A stretch of 64,000 nucleotides of DNA, taken from the NCBI RefSeq assembly GCF_016876135.2, contig NZ_JACAOD020000006.1, forward strand, positions 1-64,000. Reading direction: 5' to 3'. The DNA comes from Candidatus Phytoplasma meliae (GTDB taxonomy: Bacteria; Bacillota_I; Bacilli_A; Acholeplasmatales; Acholeplasmataceae). The notes under the pieces are model-generated. The model made no database searches and had not been told where the DNA came from. It was given only the letters and a program-made list of their open reading frames with translations. Position numbers and translations under genes: made by a program. Positions 18,069 to 26,186 of the stretch are shown piece by piece; position 1 is the first letter of the stretch; every line of letters starts with the position of its first letter.

Positions 18069-18758
18069 TCATTTAATGCTATTTAATAAAAAATATATTC
18101 CCAAAGCATGAAATAAAGTTCCTAACATAACAAAAATATGCCAAATGAAATGAAAATATTTTTTATTATCTTTGACATAAAAAAAGACGCCTAAGCTATA
18201 AAAAGCTCCTCCTAAAAGAATAAAAAGCAAAATTTGTTTATTATGTGGTTTCATTAATTCTGGTAAAAAAAGTAGTCCGCTCCACCCTAATAAAACATAA
18301 AATACAACGTGAAGATGCTTTCCTTTGTTAAACCAAAATATTTTTCCAAGAATGCCGCAAAATACTAAAATGCATTGGGAAATAAAAAAAAATTGTCCTT
18401 TTGTAATAGATAAATCAAAAAACGGTTGTTGCAATTCTTTTAAAAGCAATAAAATAGGAGCAAAAGTTCCCCAAATCAATAAATAAATACTGATATGATC
18501 GGTTTTTTGAAAAAATTTTTGTGCTTTGGTAAAGGCTAAAGCGTGAAATAAAGTGCTCATTAAATAAAGAATAATCATTGATATACTAAAAATTAACACA
18601 ATAAAATTAGTCGTGAGCGCCCCTTGTTTAGTAGAGGCTTTAATGCTAAAAAAAACAAGGATAAAAATCCCTAAAGGGATCATTAAACCGTGAGAAATAG
18701 TATTAGCAATTTCCTCACCTAATGTTTGTTGATCGCTTGATTTGGTAGGCCATTTCAA
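18069..18758 (-). CDS. Hemolysin III family membrane protein (YqfA/HlyIII, PAQR-like)
   Basis: 229 residues with seven hydrophobic segments. The conserved GEEIANTISHGLMIPLG at the N-terminus, FHALAF in the middle, and HFIWHIFVMLGTLFHALGI at the C-terminus give the His/Ser pattern of the PAQR/HlyIII hydrolase fold. In-frame initiation appears to be TTG at 18756-18758. AGGAGG is 13 nt upstream, rather far, and an ATT codon at 18759-18761 would be better spaced. Family members are membrane proteins of uncertain function; a role in damaging host membranes is not proven. Confidence 0.88.
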   Translation of the reverse strand: MKWPTKSSDQQTLGEEIANTISHGLMIPLGIFILVFFSIKASTKQGALTTNFIVLIFSISMIILYLMSTLFHALAFTKAQKFFQKTDHISIYLLIWGTFAPILLLLKELQQPFFDLSITKGQFFFISQCILVFCGILGKIFWFNKGKHLHVVFYVLLGWSGLLFLPELMKPHNKQILLFILLGGAFYSLGVFFYVKDNKKYFHFIWHIFVMLGTLFHALGIYFLLNSIK

Positions 18759-19174
18759 AATAATTTATCAACCTCCTTACCTAATAATTTTTAATTATAT
18801 TGACTGAATTAATAATGAATCAATAATTGTTTGAATTTGAATATATCATTTCAAAAAAAATAAAATGTAAAAAACAAAACTCTCCTATATTTTAGCATAT
18901 AATAAAACTTTAAGATAACATTTTTTAATATAAAAAAATAAAAAATATATTGATTTTCAAAGTTAATACAACAAAATCAAAGGAAATGAAATGAAAAATA
19001 TCACAAATATGATGATTAATAACAAAAGAGCCTCTCTGAGACTCTTGTTAGAATAAAACAAAAATTGAAAAAAGAAAAATATCAAATAATCAAATAAAAG
19101 GTTTCTTTTTTGTTTTTTATTTTGTACAAGATAATAAAAAGAATCAATCTAATTTAATCTTTTTTATAGTATGA
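18759..19174. other. Intergenic region between hemolysin III gene and secG
   Basis: About 416 nt. It contains AGGAGG of the hemolysin III gene at 18772-18777, the terminator at 19026-19046, and otherwise AT-rich sequence without a coding frame. Confidence 0.5.
19026..19046 (-). terminator. Terminator of the glnS-pcrA-secG unit
   Basis: AAGAGCCTC / GAGACTCTT with one G-U pair and a 3-nt loop. T-rich sequence follows on the minus strand. It is about 130 nt after the secG stop. Confidence 0.6.
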
Positions 19175-19405
19175 TTATGCCGCAAGATGATACTTATTAT
19201 AAAAGGAAATCCCAAAATAAGCAATTGTTAAAAGAGTCAGCATACAACTTAAAAAAAAATGTTCTCCTTTAATTTTACGACTTTGGTTTGTTCCAAAAGA
19301 ACTGCTTGAAAAAGAAACCGAATCATTACTATCGGATAAAAACAAAATACTTAAAATAATTAAAATAGAAATAATTATCATTGCTGATGTTTGTAGTGTA
19401 TTCAT
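19175..19405 (-). CDS. secG: Preprotein translocase subunit SecG
   Basis: A 76-residue protein with two transmembrane helices (about 7-24 and 50-68). The connecting loop, rich in S and G with SSSFGTNQSRK, matches the conserved SecG loop (usually LFGG..). It is an auxiliary subunit of the SecYEG channel through which SecA (37771-40281) drives secretion. AGGAG lies 9 nt before the ATG. It follows pcrA by about 29 nt on the same strand and is probably co-transcribed with it. Confidence 0.85.
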   Translation of the reverse strand: MNTLQTSAMIIISILIILSILFLSDSNDSVSFSSSSFGTNQSRKIKGEHFFLSCMLTLLTIAYFGISFYNKYHLAA

Positions 19406-19434
19406 AAATTATATTCTCCTTTTTTTAATATGTT

Positions 19435-21633
19435 TTAAAACGATATTTTTTGTAAATATTTGTTAGAATTTTCAAATTTTTTAATATTCCATGGTTTTAA
19501 AAATTGAACAATTATTATTTTTTCTTGTAATGAAGTAACAACACCTAAACCAAAAAGATAATGTTTTACTTGGTCGCCTTTTTGAAATGGATATCGAACG
19601 TTAGAATTATTTTTGGTAAAACAAAAACCCATTTCTTTCAAAAAGATAGATGGTAAATGATCTAAATTTTTACCATATAAGTTTCTTTGATAAGCTCCTG
19701 TTAAAAATAATTTCTCTCGCGCTCTTGTAATAGCCACATAAACTAATCGCCTTGATTCTTCTAATTCTTCTAACTTATGAAAATCAAAAATATTATTTTC
19801 TAAACCCGCAAGAAAAACAACTTTAAATTCTAATCCTTTAACTTTGTGAATAGTAGCTAATTTCACATAATTATTGATTTGCTTATTTTGAGTAATTTCT
19901 TCATTTGTTTCGTTATATAAAGAGATTTGTTCTAAAAAATTAGTTAATTTTTCAAAATGATTACCTTTTGCATTTTGCTCAAATTGTTCTAAAACATTTT
20001 TTAATTCTTCAATATAAAAAACAGATGAATTATCTGCTTTTAGTTTTCCATCAATATCTTGATCTTTTGCTTGAGTTTGGTTTAAATTAGAAGAGTAACA
20101 AATTATTTGATCAACATAAGTAATTATATCACTAAGACTATGAAATTGATTTTTAATTAATTTAATGTTGCTTTCTTTAATCAATTCTTGGAACTGCTTT
20201 AATTGTTTTTTAGCCCCTTGAGTAATCTTAATTTGTTCTAAATGCTGTAAAGTTTCAAAAAAAGATAAATTTTGAGTTTTAGCAAATGTTTCTAAATGCT
20301 GTAAAGCTACTTTTCCAATTTGTCTTTTAGGGACATTAATAATCCTTTTGAAATAAAAATCTTGAAAGGGATTGATAATCATTTGCAAATAAGCTAAAAA
20401 ATCTTTGATGATTTTACTTTGATAAAAAGATAAATTGCCAAAAACAATATAAGGGATATTAGCAGCCAGAAAGGCTTTTTCTAAAGTTTTACCGATGGCA
20501 TTATTGCGGTATAAAATAGCAAAATCTTGATAACAATATTTTTTGTTTTTCACTAAAGCTTGAATTTTGTCAACTATATATTGCATTTCTAGATAATAAT
20601 TTTCAAAAAATTGAGCAACAACTTGTATCTCTTCTTTTTGTTCGTGTTGTGTGCTGGTTAAAATTTTTTTAAAAGGATGTTCTTGATTAAAACTAATTAA
20701 AAGATTTGCTTTGGTTAAAATATTGGGTAAAGAACGATAATTTTGTTCTAAAAAAGATATTTGTGGGTCAAAATGTTTTAAAAATAACTGACTATTTTCG
20801 AAACAAGCTCCTCTAAAAGAATAAATATTTTGATCAGGATCACCAACTACAAAAATACAACGATGCTTTTCTGCCAAAAAAGTTAAAATTTGATATTGAA
20901 AAAAATCAGTATCTTGAAATTCATCTACCAAAAGGTATTGAAATTGTAATTGATAAAATTGCTTTACTTGTGGATAATCTTTCAATAAATTATAAGTATG
21001 TAAAATTAAATCGTCAAAATCAATTAAATTATGACTTTGTAAATGTTTTTGATATTTATCTTTAATTTTTTCGTCTAAATTAGGCTTAAAAGTAAGATCA
21101 AGGGGATTAGCAGATTCGGTTTGAAAAGGTTTTTTAAAAAAAGATTCTGCATCTTTTGGTTGAACTTTTCTTTTAATAAGTGAAATACGTCGTCTTAATT
21201 GAGAAATATCATAAAGTTTAAGATCTAACTTAAGCTCTTTTAAAATAATTTTAAGAATTTTATTGCTATCGTGGTGATCTATAATAATGAAATTTTTTTG
21301 ATATCCAAAAGGTAAAAGATGAATAAATTTCCTTAAAACTTGATGTCCTAAAGCATGAAAGGTACAAATATTAATTTCTTGATTAGGGCAATTAATTATT
21401 TGTAATATTTTGTTTTGCATTTGATTAGCCGCTTTGTTAGTAAAAGTAAGAGCTAAAATATTTTTTCCAGGAACATTTTCTTTCTTAATTAAATAAGCTA
21501 TTTTCATGATTAAAGTAGTAGTTTTTCCGGTTCCTGCTCCAGCTACTAAATAAAAACTTGGCTCTTTTGAAGTTACTGCTTGCATTTGCTTTTGATTTAA
21601 TTTTTTTAACCAATTATCTATTTGAGAAAACAT
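19435..21633 (-). CDS. pcrA: ATP-dependent DNA helicase PcrA/UvrD
   Basis: Superfamily 1A 3'-5' helicase for nucleotide excision repair and for clearing replication blocks. The 732 residues carry the Q-motif LNQKQMQAV, Walker A AGAGTGKTTTL (about 31), motif Ia TFTNKAANQM, Walker B VDEFQDTDFFQ, motif III GDPDQNIYSFRGA, motif IV EQNYRS, motif V TIHKVKGLEFKVVFLAGL and motif VI YVAITRAREKLFL. The C-terminal tail is short and ends in a Tudor-like segment (FQKGDQVKHYLFGLGVV). AAAGGG lies 8 nt before the start. It works with UvrA encoded at 45.8 kb. Confidence 0.96.
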   Translation of the reverse strand: MFSQIDNWLKKLNQKQMQAVTSKEPSFYLVAGAGTGKTTTLIMKIAYLIKKENVPGKNILALTFTNKAANQMQNKILQIINCPNQEINICTFHALGHQVLRKFIHLLPFGYQKNFIIIDHHDSNKILKIILKELKLDLKLYDISQLRRRISLIKRKVQPKDAESFFKKPFQTESANPLDLTFKPNLDEKIKDKYQKHLQSHNLIDFDDLILHTYNLLKDYPQVKQFYQLQFQYLLVDEFQDTDFFQYQILTFLAEKHRCIFVVGDPDQNIYSFRGACFENSQLFLKHFDPQISFLEQNYRSLPNILTKANLLISFNQEHPFKKILTSTQHEQKEEIQVVAQFFENYYLEMQYIVDKIQALVKNKKYCYQDFAILYRNNAIGKTLEKAFLAANIPYIVFGNLSFYQSKIIKDFLAYLQMIINPFQDFYFKRIINVPKRQIGKVALQHLETFAKTQNLSFFETLQHLEQIKITQGAKKQLKQFQELIKESNIKLIKNQFHSLSDIITYVDQIICYSSNLNQTQAKDQDIDGKLKADNSSVFYIEELKNVLEQFEQNAKGNHFEKLTNFLEQISLYNETNEEITQNKQINNYVKLATIHKVKGLEFKVVFLAGLENNIFDFHKLEELEESRRLVYVAITRAREKLFLTGAYQRNLYGKNLDHLPSIFLKEMGFCFTKNNSNVRYPFQKGDQVKHYLFGLGVVTSLQEKIIIVQFLKPWNIKKFENSNKYLQKISF

Positions 21634-21690
21634 ATTTATCCCTTTGATTTTTTGTTAACATAAAAAAATATAAAAACTAATTGCTAACTA

Positions 21691-23310
21691 TTATTTTTTT
21701 AAACTAACTATTTCATTAAAAATAAGTTTTTGTTCTTTTGCTTGCGTCAACATAAAAAAACCTTGTCTTAAAAATTGTAATTTAATATCTAAAACCATTT
21801 TTTGTAAGCTTTTTTCGACAAAACCTTGCTTGATTTGCCAAGAGTTATCATTAAAATCACCATTTTCTGTTAAAAGAGGAGTAAAAAAATTAAAAGTACT
21901 TGGAAAAGCAGTAGTTGCTTCTACAAAATGAATAGTACCATTAGGTTTTCTTTCTTTAAAGCCGCTACCACTTTGAGTTTTGAAATCATATGTTGCCAAA
22001 ACTTCAATCACTTCTCCTTGATCATTTTTAATAACATCACAAGCTTTAATAAAATAAGCATGAAAAAGACGAACTTCTTCTCCTAAAGTTAATTTTTTAT
22101 ATTTTAAATCAGGTTTAACAACCGCAAAATCATCTTTTTCAATATATAAATGACGAGAAAAATAAATAATTCTTGTTTGAAGATGATTGGAATTTTTAGG
22201 ATAAAAAGGGGCTTTTAATTTTTCTATTTTATTTTCAGGATAATTGATAATTGTTACTTTTAAAGGGTTAATAACTGCCATTCTTGGTAAAGCTTGAGAA
22301 TATAAATCATTGCGAATAAAAGATTCTAACATTTCCTTTTTCATTTGTGAATTAACTTTGGATAATCCTGTTTCTAAAACAAAATTTTTAATTGCTTGAG
22401 GAGGATAACCTCTTTTGCTAATCCCCGATAAAGTAGGCATTCTAGGATCATCCCAACCAGTAACTATTTCCTTGTCCACCAATTCTTTTAAGTATCTTTT
22501 ACTCATTAAAGTTTGGGTTAAATTAAGACGTCCGAATTCAATTTGACGTGGAACATGCTTTACTTGCGTTTCTTTGATAACCCAATCATATAAAGGACGA
22601 TGATCTTCAAATTCTAAAGAACACAAAGAATGAGAAATATTTTCAAAAGAATCTTCTAAAGGGTGAGCATAATCGTAAGTAGGGAAAATATGCCAACGTT
22701 CTTGTTTCAAAGTAACAGCTGAAAGAATGCGGTAAAGGACTGGATCTCTTAAATTAAGATTTGGGCTTCCCATATCAATTTTAGCTCGCAAAACTTTACT
22801 ACCATCGTAAAATTGCCCTGCTACCATTTTTTCAAAAAGAGTTATATTTTCTTCAATGCTACGATTACGATAAGGGGAATCGGTTCCTTTTTCCAACAAA
22901 GTACCTCTTGATTTGGTAATTTGTTCAGCAGTAAGGTCATCAACATAAGCCTTACCTTGTTTAATCAAAAAAAGAGCTTTTTGATACATTAACGCAAAAT
23001 AATCAGAAGCAAAGGAAATACGATCAGGTTGATACCCTAACCATTGAATATCTTTTAAAATAGCATCTACATAAATTTGTTTTTCTTTAGAGGGGTTAGT
23101 ATCATCATAACGTAAAAGGGTTTTGCCTTGAAAATATTTGGCTAATTCGAAATTAATAATAATGGCGCGCGCATGTCCTAAATGTAAAAATCCATTTGGT
23201 TCAGGAGGAAAACGGGTAATAATTTTAGTATATTTCCTTTGTTCCAAATCTTTTTGAATAATGGTCTTGATAAAATTAGAAGTTTGTTTCATTTTTGCTG
23301 TCTTTAACAT
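21691..23310 (-). CDS. glnS: Glutaminyl-tRNA synthetase
   Basis: Charges tRNA-Gln directly with glutamine. The class Ib core has FPPEPNGFLHLGHARA (HIGH site, about 36-51), RYDDTNP, the GlnRS-type insert HPLEDSFENISHSLCSLEFEDHR (22608-22676) and LMSKRYL (KMSKS-like). The C-terminal two-barrel anticodon-binding domain (about 330-530) is also present. At 539 residues it is a complete enzyme close to E. coli GlnRS (554). Most low-GC Gram-positives lack GlnRS and use GatCAB, so this gene is notable. The first ATG has AAGGA about 10 nt upstream. pcrA follows on the same strand. Confidence 0.96.
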   Translation of the reverse strand: MLKTAKMKQTSNFIKTIIQKDLEQRKYTKIITRFPPEPNGFLHLGHARAIIINFELAKYFQGKTLLRYDDTNPSKEKQIYVDAILKDIQWLGYQPDRISFASDYFALMYQKALFLIKQGKAYVDDLTAEQITKSRGTLLEKGTDSPYRNRSIEENITLFEKMVAGQFYDGSKVLRAKIDMGSPNLNLRDPVLYRILSAVTLKQERWHIFPTYDYAHPLEDSFENISHSLCSLEFEDHRPLYDWVIKETQVKHVPRQIEFGRLNLTQTLMSKRYLKELVDKEIVTGWDDPRMPTLSGISKRGYPPQAIKNFVLETGLSKVNSQMKKEMLESFIRNDLYSQALPRMAVINPLKVTIINYPENKIEKLKAPFYPKNSNHLQTRIIYFSRHLYIEKDDFAVVKPDLKYKKLTLGEEVRLFHAYFIKACDVIKNDQGEVIEVLATYDFKTQSGSGFKERKPNGTIHFVEATTAFPSTFNFFTPLLTENGDFNDNSWQIKQGFVEKSLQKMVLDIKLQFLRQGFFMLTQAKEQKLIFNEIVSLKK

Positions 23311-23871
23311 TGCTTTTGTATCCTTATCTTATTTTTTAATTTGATATTATTTGATATTGTTTCTTATCAACATATATGAACATAATATATGTACATATAT
23401 TTAGCTATTTTAATGTTTTTATTATTATTGCTTATTATTTTATTTCATTTTATTTCATTTACAAATAAACTTTTTGGCTGTAAATCAACTTGGCTTTTTT
23501 GATAAATGAACTTCATACACTTCACTTTGGAAGTAAAAAGCACAACAATTACAACAAATTACACCAAAACATGAAATAAATTTTAATTATTTGATTATTT
23601 AACCATTGAATTGTTTCTTAATTATTAACTTTTATTAATTTTGTACAGTTCATTTTTGTATACATGAACCATCAACTTTTATGTGCTTTTCAAATATGCG
23701 ATAAAGAGTTTTTATTTTACTTTTTTTACTAATTGCATAATTTTAAACAATTGCGCTCATATAACAGCAAAATCAAAAATTTAAAATCACTCTAATAAAG
23801 ATTTTATCAAAAGAACCAAACGAAAGTAAAAAATTATCTAATTATTGAAAAAAATAAACGAAAAAACCTCA

Positions 23872-23900
23872 CTCAGTTAGGCCAAAAAGTTAGACTTTTA
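23872..23900 (+). repeat. Dispersed 29-nt element, copy B
   Basis: CTCAGTTAGGCC, five A, then GTTAGACTTTTAGAC. It matches copies at 6881 and 48736 with a few substitutions and one missing base. Confidence 0.65.
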
Positions 23901-23946
23901 GACAAGTTAATTAGACAAGTTAAAGAAAAAGCAAAGAAAATGAAAA

Positions 23947-23975
23947 AAGCCAAACCGTTTTTAGCAGTTTGGCTT
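23947..23975. terminator. Orphan terminator hairpin
   Basis: AAGCCAAAC / GTTTGGCTT with an 11-nt loop, flanked by A-run and T-run, so active on either strand. No gene ends here on either strand: glnS and argS both point away. Confidence 0.65.
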
Positions 23976-24034
23976 ATTTTTTTAAAGTTTAAAATTAATT
24001 GTATGTTTTTTATCGTTCTCTTTAACTTTCATAT
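23976..24034 (+). repeat. About 56-nt dispersed repeat, copy 1
   Basis: T-run, AAGTTTAAAATTAATTGTATG, then ATCGTTCT, TTTAA and CTTTCATAT. The same order recurs at 43983-44038 with small differences. Here it sits immediately upstream of the argS promoter. Confidence 0.65.
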
Positions 24035-24071
24035 TAAAAAACAAAAAACAATCTTAAAAACATTAAAAAAA

Positions 24072-24080
24072 TGCTATAAT
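24072..24080 (+). promoter_or_regulatory. Extended -10 promoter of argS
   Basis: TGCTATAAT, a TG-N extended -10 box, 58 nt before the argS start codon. No clear -35. Confidence 0.6.
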
Positions 24081-24137
24081 ACTTTTATAATCTTTTAAAA
24101 GGTTAAACAAAAAAACAAAATAAGGAGAACTATCAAA

Positions 24138-25811
24138 TTGTTTTTGGAAGCTATCAAAATTAAAATAGAAAATGTTATTGAAACAACTTTAAACCAAAAA
24201 GTTAATTTAAAAGAGCAAATCGAGAATTTGGACTTTGATTTCTCCCTTCCTTTATTTATGTATGCCAAAAAACAACAAACTAATCTTTTTCTTATTTTTC
24301 AAAATATTAAAAAAACATTAACTACTATTTTAGAAATAGAAAAAATAATGTTTTTAAATGGGTTTTTAAATATTAAACTTCAAAGAATGCTTTTATCACA
24401 AAAGATTTTATTACATATTAACCAATTAAAACATAATTATGGTAATCAAAAAACTAATCATCAAACAGTAGTTATTGATTATTCTTCTCCCAATATTGCT
24501 AAAAATTTTTCTGTTGGTCACCTTCGTTCTACTGTTATCGGTAATGCTTTAAAAAATCTTTATCAAAAATTAGGTTTTAAAGTAATAGGGGTTAATCATT
24601 TAGGAGATTGGGGAACTCAATTTGGAAAAATGATTGTAGCATATCAGCTATGGGGAGATAAAAAAAAAATCACCAAAGACCCCATTAATGAATTGCAAAA
24701 ACTTTATGTTTTATTTCACGAAAAAGCCCAAGAAGATAAAACTTTAAATGATCAAGCCAATGATGCTTTTTTACAATTGGAAAAACAAAATCCCAAGTAT
24801 TTAGCATTATGGAGTTGGTTTCGCAAAGTTTCTTTGCAAGAATTTTATAAAATATATAATATTTTAGGTATTTCTTTTGATTTTTGCTTAGGAGAATCAT
24901 TTTATAATGATAAAATTGATGATCTTTTCAAAGAGTTGCAACAAAAAAAACTTTTAAAACAAGAAGATCAAGTACTTTTAATAGAATTAGACCGATTACC
25001 TCCTGGATTAGTTAAAAAAACTAATGGTAGTACTTTATATTTAACCCGCGACTTAACTGCTTTTAAATATCGTTATGATGTTTATAATTGTCAAAGTATT
25101 TTATATGTTGTAGGAAATGAACAAAAACTTTATTTTAAACAATTGGATCAAGTTATTAAAAAAATGGGATATCGAGATATTGCAATTGAAAATATTAATT
25201 TTGGTTTAGTTTTGATGAATGGTAAAAAAATTTCAACTAGACATCATCAATTTACTCCTTTAATTAAGGTCATTCAAGAAGCAACTATTTTAGCTAAAAA
25301 AATTATTCAAGAAAAAAATCCTAATTTAGTTAATATTGATGAAATTGCTCAAAAAATAGCTGTTGGAGCCATTATTTTTAATGATCTTAAAAATGATCGT
25401 CATTTAGATATTGATTTTAATCTTCAAAATATTTTACAATTTAAGGGACAAACAGGGCCTTATTTACAATATACAGCTACTCGTTTAAATTCACTTTTGC
25501 AAAAAGAAACCATTGATCTTAATCTAATTAATCCAAGTATCTATCAACAAGATCATTATTTTATATTAATTAAGTTATTAGATCATTTCCCTATTATTTT
25601 GAAAAAAAGTCAACAAGAAAAAATGCCTAGTATTTTAGCAAGGTATATTATTAAATTAACTCAAAATGTTAATTTTTTATATTCGCAAGAAAAAATTTTA
25701 ACTACTAACGAAAATATTAAAAATACTAACCTTTTATTAATTAGGGATGTTTTAGTTGTTATTCAAGAAAGTTTAAATATTTTAGGAGTTCCTTTTTTAG
25801 AAAACATGTAG
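24138..25811 (+). CDS. argS: Arginyl-tRNA synthetase
   Basis: Class I enzyme that charges tRNA-Arg. The 557 residues show the N-terminal Arg-tRNA additional domain (about 1-100), the HIGH-site segment SPNIAKNFSVGHLRSTVIGNAL (24488-24553), LGDWGTQFGKMI, LTRDLTAF, VGNEQKLYFKQL, the degenerate KMSKS loop NGKKISTRH, and the C-terminal DALR anticodon-binding region with GPYLQYTATRLNSLL. The start is TTG at 24138 with AAGGAG about 10 nt upstream; a second in-frame TTG two codons later cannot be excluded. It is terminated by the palindrome at 25855-25884. Confidence 0.96.
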   Translation: MFLEAIKIKIENVIETTLNQKVNLKEQIENLDFDFSLPLFMYAKKQQTNLFLIFQNIKKTLTTILEIEKIMFLNGFLNIKLQRMLLSQKILLHINQLKHNYGNQKTNHQTVVIDYSSPNIAKNFSVGHLRSTVIGNALKNLYQKLGFKVIGVNHLGDWGTQFGKMIVAYQLWGDKKKITKDPINELQKLYVLFHEKAQEDKTLNDQANDAFLQLEKQNPKYLALWSWFRKVSLQEFYKIYNILGISFDFCLGESFYNDKIDDLFKELQQKKLLKQEDQVLLIELDRLPPGLVKKTNGSTLYLTRDLTAFKYRYDVYNCQSILYVVGNEQKLYFKQLDQVIKKMGYRDIAIENINFGLVLMNGKKISTRHHQFTPLIKVIQEATILAKKIIQEKNPNLVNIDEIAQKIAVGAIIFNDLKNDRHLDIDFNLQNILQFKGQTGPYLQYTATRLNSLLQKETIDLNLINPSIYQQDHYFILIKLLDHFPIILKKSQQEKMPSILARYIIKLTQNVNFLYSQEKILTTNENIKNTNLLLIRDVLVVIQESLNILGVPFLENM

Positions 25812-25854
25812 TTATTATATTAGATAATATCGCTTTGTTTCTAAAAAAGCAAAA

Positions 25855-25884
25855 AATATTTTTTTATTTAAATAAAAAAATATT
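25855..25884. terminator. Palindromic terminator after argS
   Basis: A perfect 30-nt palindrome with 15-bp A/T-only arms centred on TTTAAA, 44 nt after the argS stop. The all-A/T stem makes it weak, so it is a moderate call. Confidence 0.45.
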
Positions 25885-25901
25885 CTATAAATTAAAATTC
25901 T

Positions 25902-25910
25902 TGATATAAT
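25902..25910 (+). promoter_or_regulatory. Extended -10 promoter of tRNA-Leu
   Basis: TGATATAAT, 30 nt upstream of the mature tRNA 5' end. Confidence 0.6.
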
Positions 25911-25940
25911 ATATGAGTATGATTTTTTATTATTTTTGAA

Positions 25941-26025
25941 GCTGATGTGGCGGAATGGTAGACGCACTTGACTCAAAATCAAGCGAGTAACCCTCATGTC
26001 GGTTCAAGTCCGACCATCAGTACCA
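25941..26025 (+). tRNA. tRNA-Leu (anticodon CAA)
   Basis: Class II tRNA of 85 nt including encoded CCA. GCTGATG pairs with CATCAGT (one G-U). The anticodon stem CTTGA/TCAAG encloses CTCAAAA, anticodon CAA. A variable arm and GGTTCAAGTCC T-arm are present. It has its own promoter and a strong terminator. Confidence 0.96.
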
Positions 26026-26063
26026 TAATTTTAATTATTATCTCTATATATCCCTATAAAATA

Positions 26064-26108
26064 ACAAATAAAAAACCACGTGAGGTTTCCATGTGGTTTT
26101 TTATTTGT
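26064..26108 (+). terminator. Terminator of tRNA-Leu
   Basis: 19-bp arms (one G-T) around a 7-nt loop, including AAAAAACCAC and GTGGTTTTTT, with a T-rich tail. It ends about 78 nt before the polC start. Confidence 0.85.
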
Positions 26109-26186
26109 TTTATTTCTTTTAAAACAAATATTCTTTTAACTTTATCTTTAACATTTTTTTATCCAATTAATTAGGTGGTATTTGAT

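Larger units (their letters stand above)
23311..24137. other. Intergenic region between divergent glnS and argS, with repeats
   Basis: About 830 nt without a coding frame. Going rightwards it holds an 18-nt palindrome centred on GTAC (23384-23401), short TTTCATTTTA tandem units near 23440, copy B of the dispersed 29-nt element (23872-23900), an orphan bidirectional terminator (23947-23975), a repeat shared with 43983-44038, and the argS promoter (24072-24080). Confidence 0.6.

Noticed and set aside
23311..24137. T-box leader upstream of argS or other synthetase genes
   Set aside because: I saw no T-box consensus (GGGTGG-N-ACCGCG type) upstream of argS, trpS, tyrS, glnS, gltX or cysS.
25855..25884. 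Palindrome as an insertion or integration site
   Set aside because: It is placed right after argS and before the tRNA-Leu promoter, and fits a weak A/T terminator better; no integrase or duplicated tRNA end is present.
25968..26174. 68-codon plus-strand open frame with NQASNPHVGSSPTIS
   Set aside because: It overlaps tRNA-Leu(CAA) and its terminator; the N-terminal part is translated tRNA.
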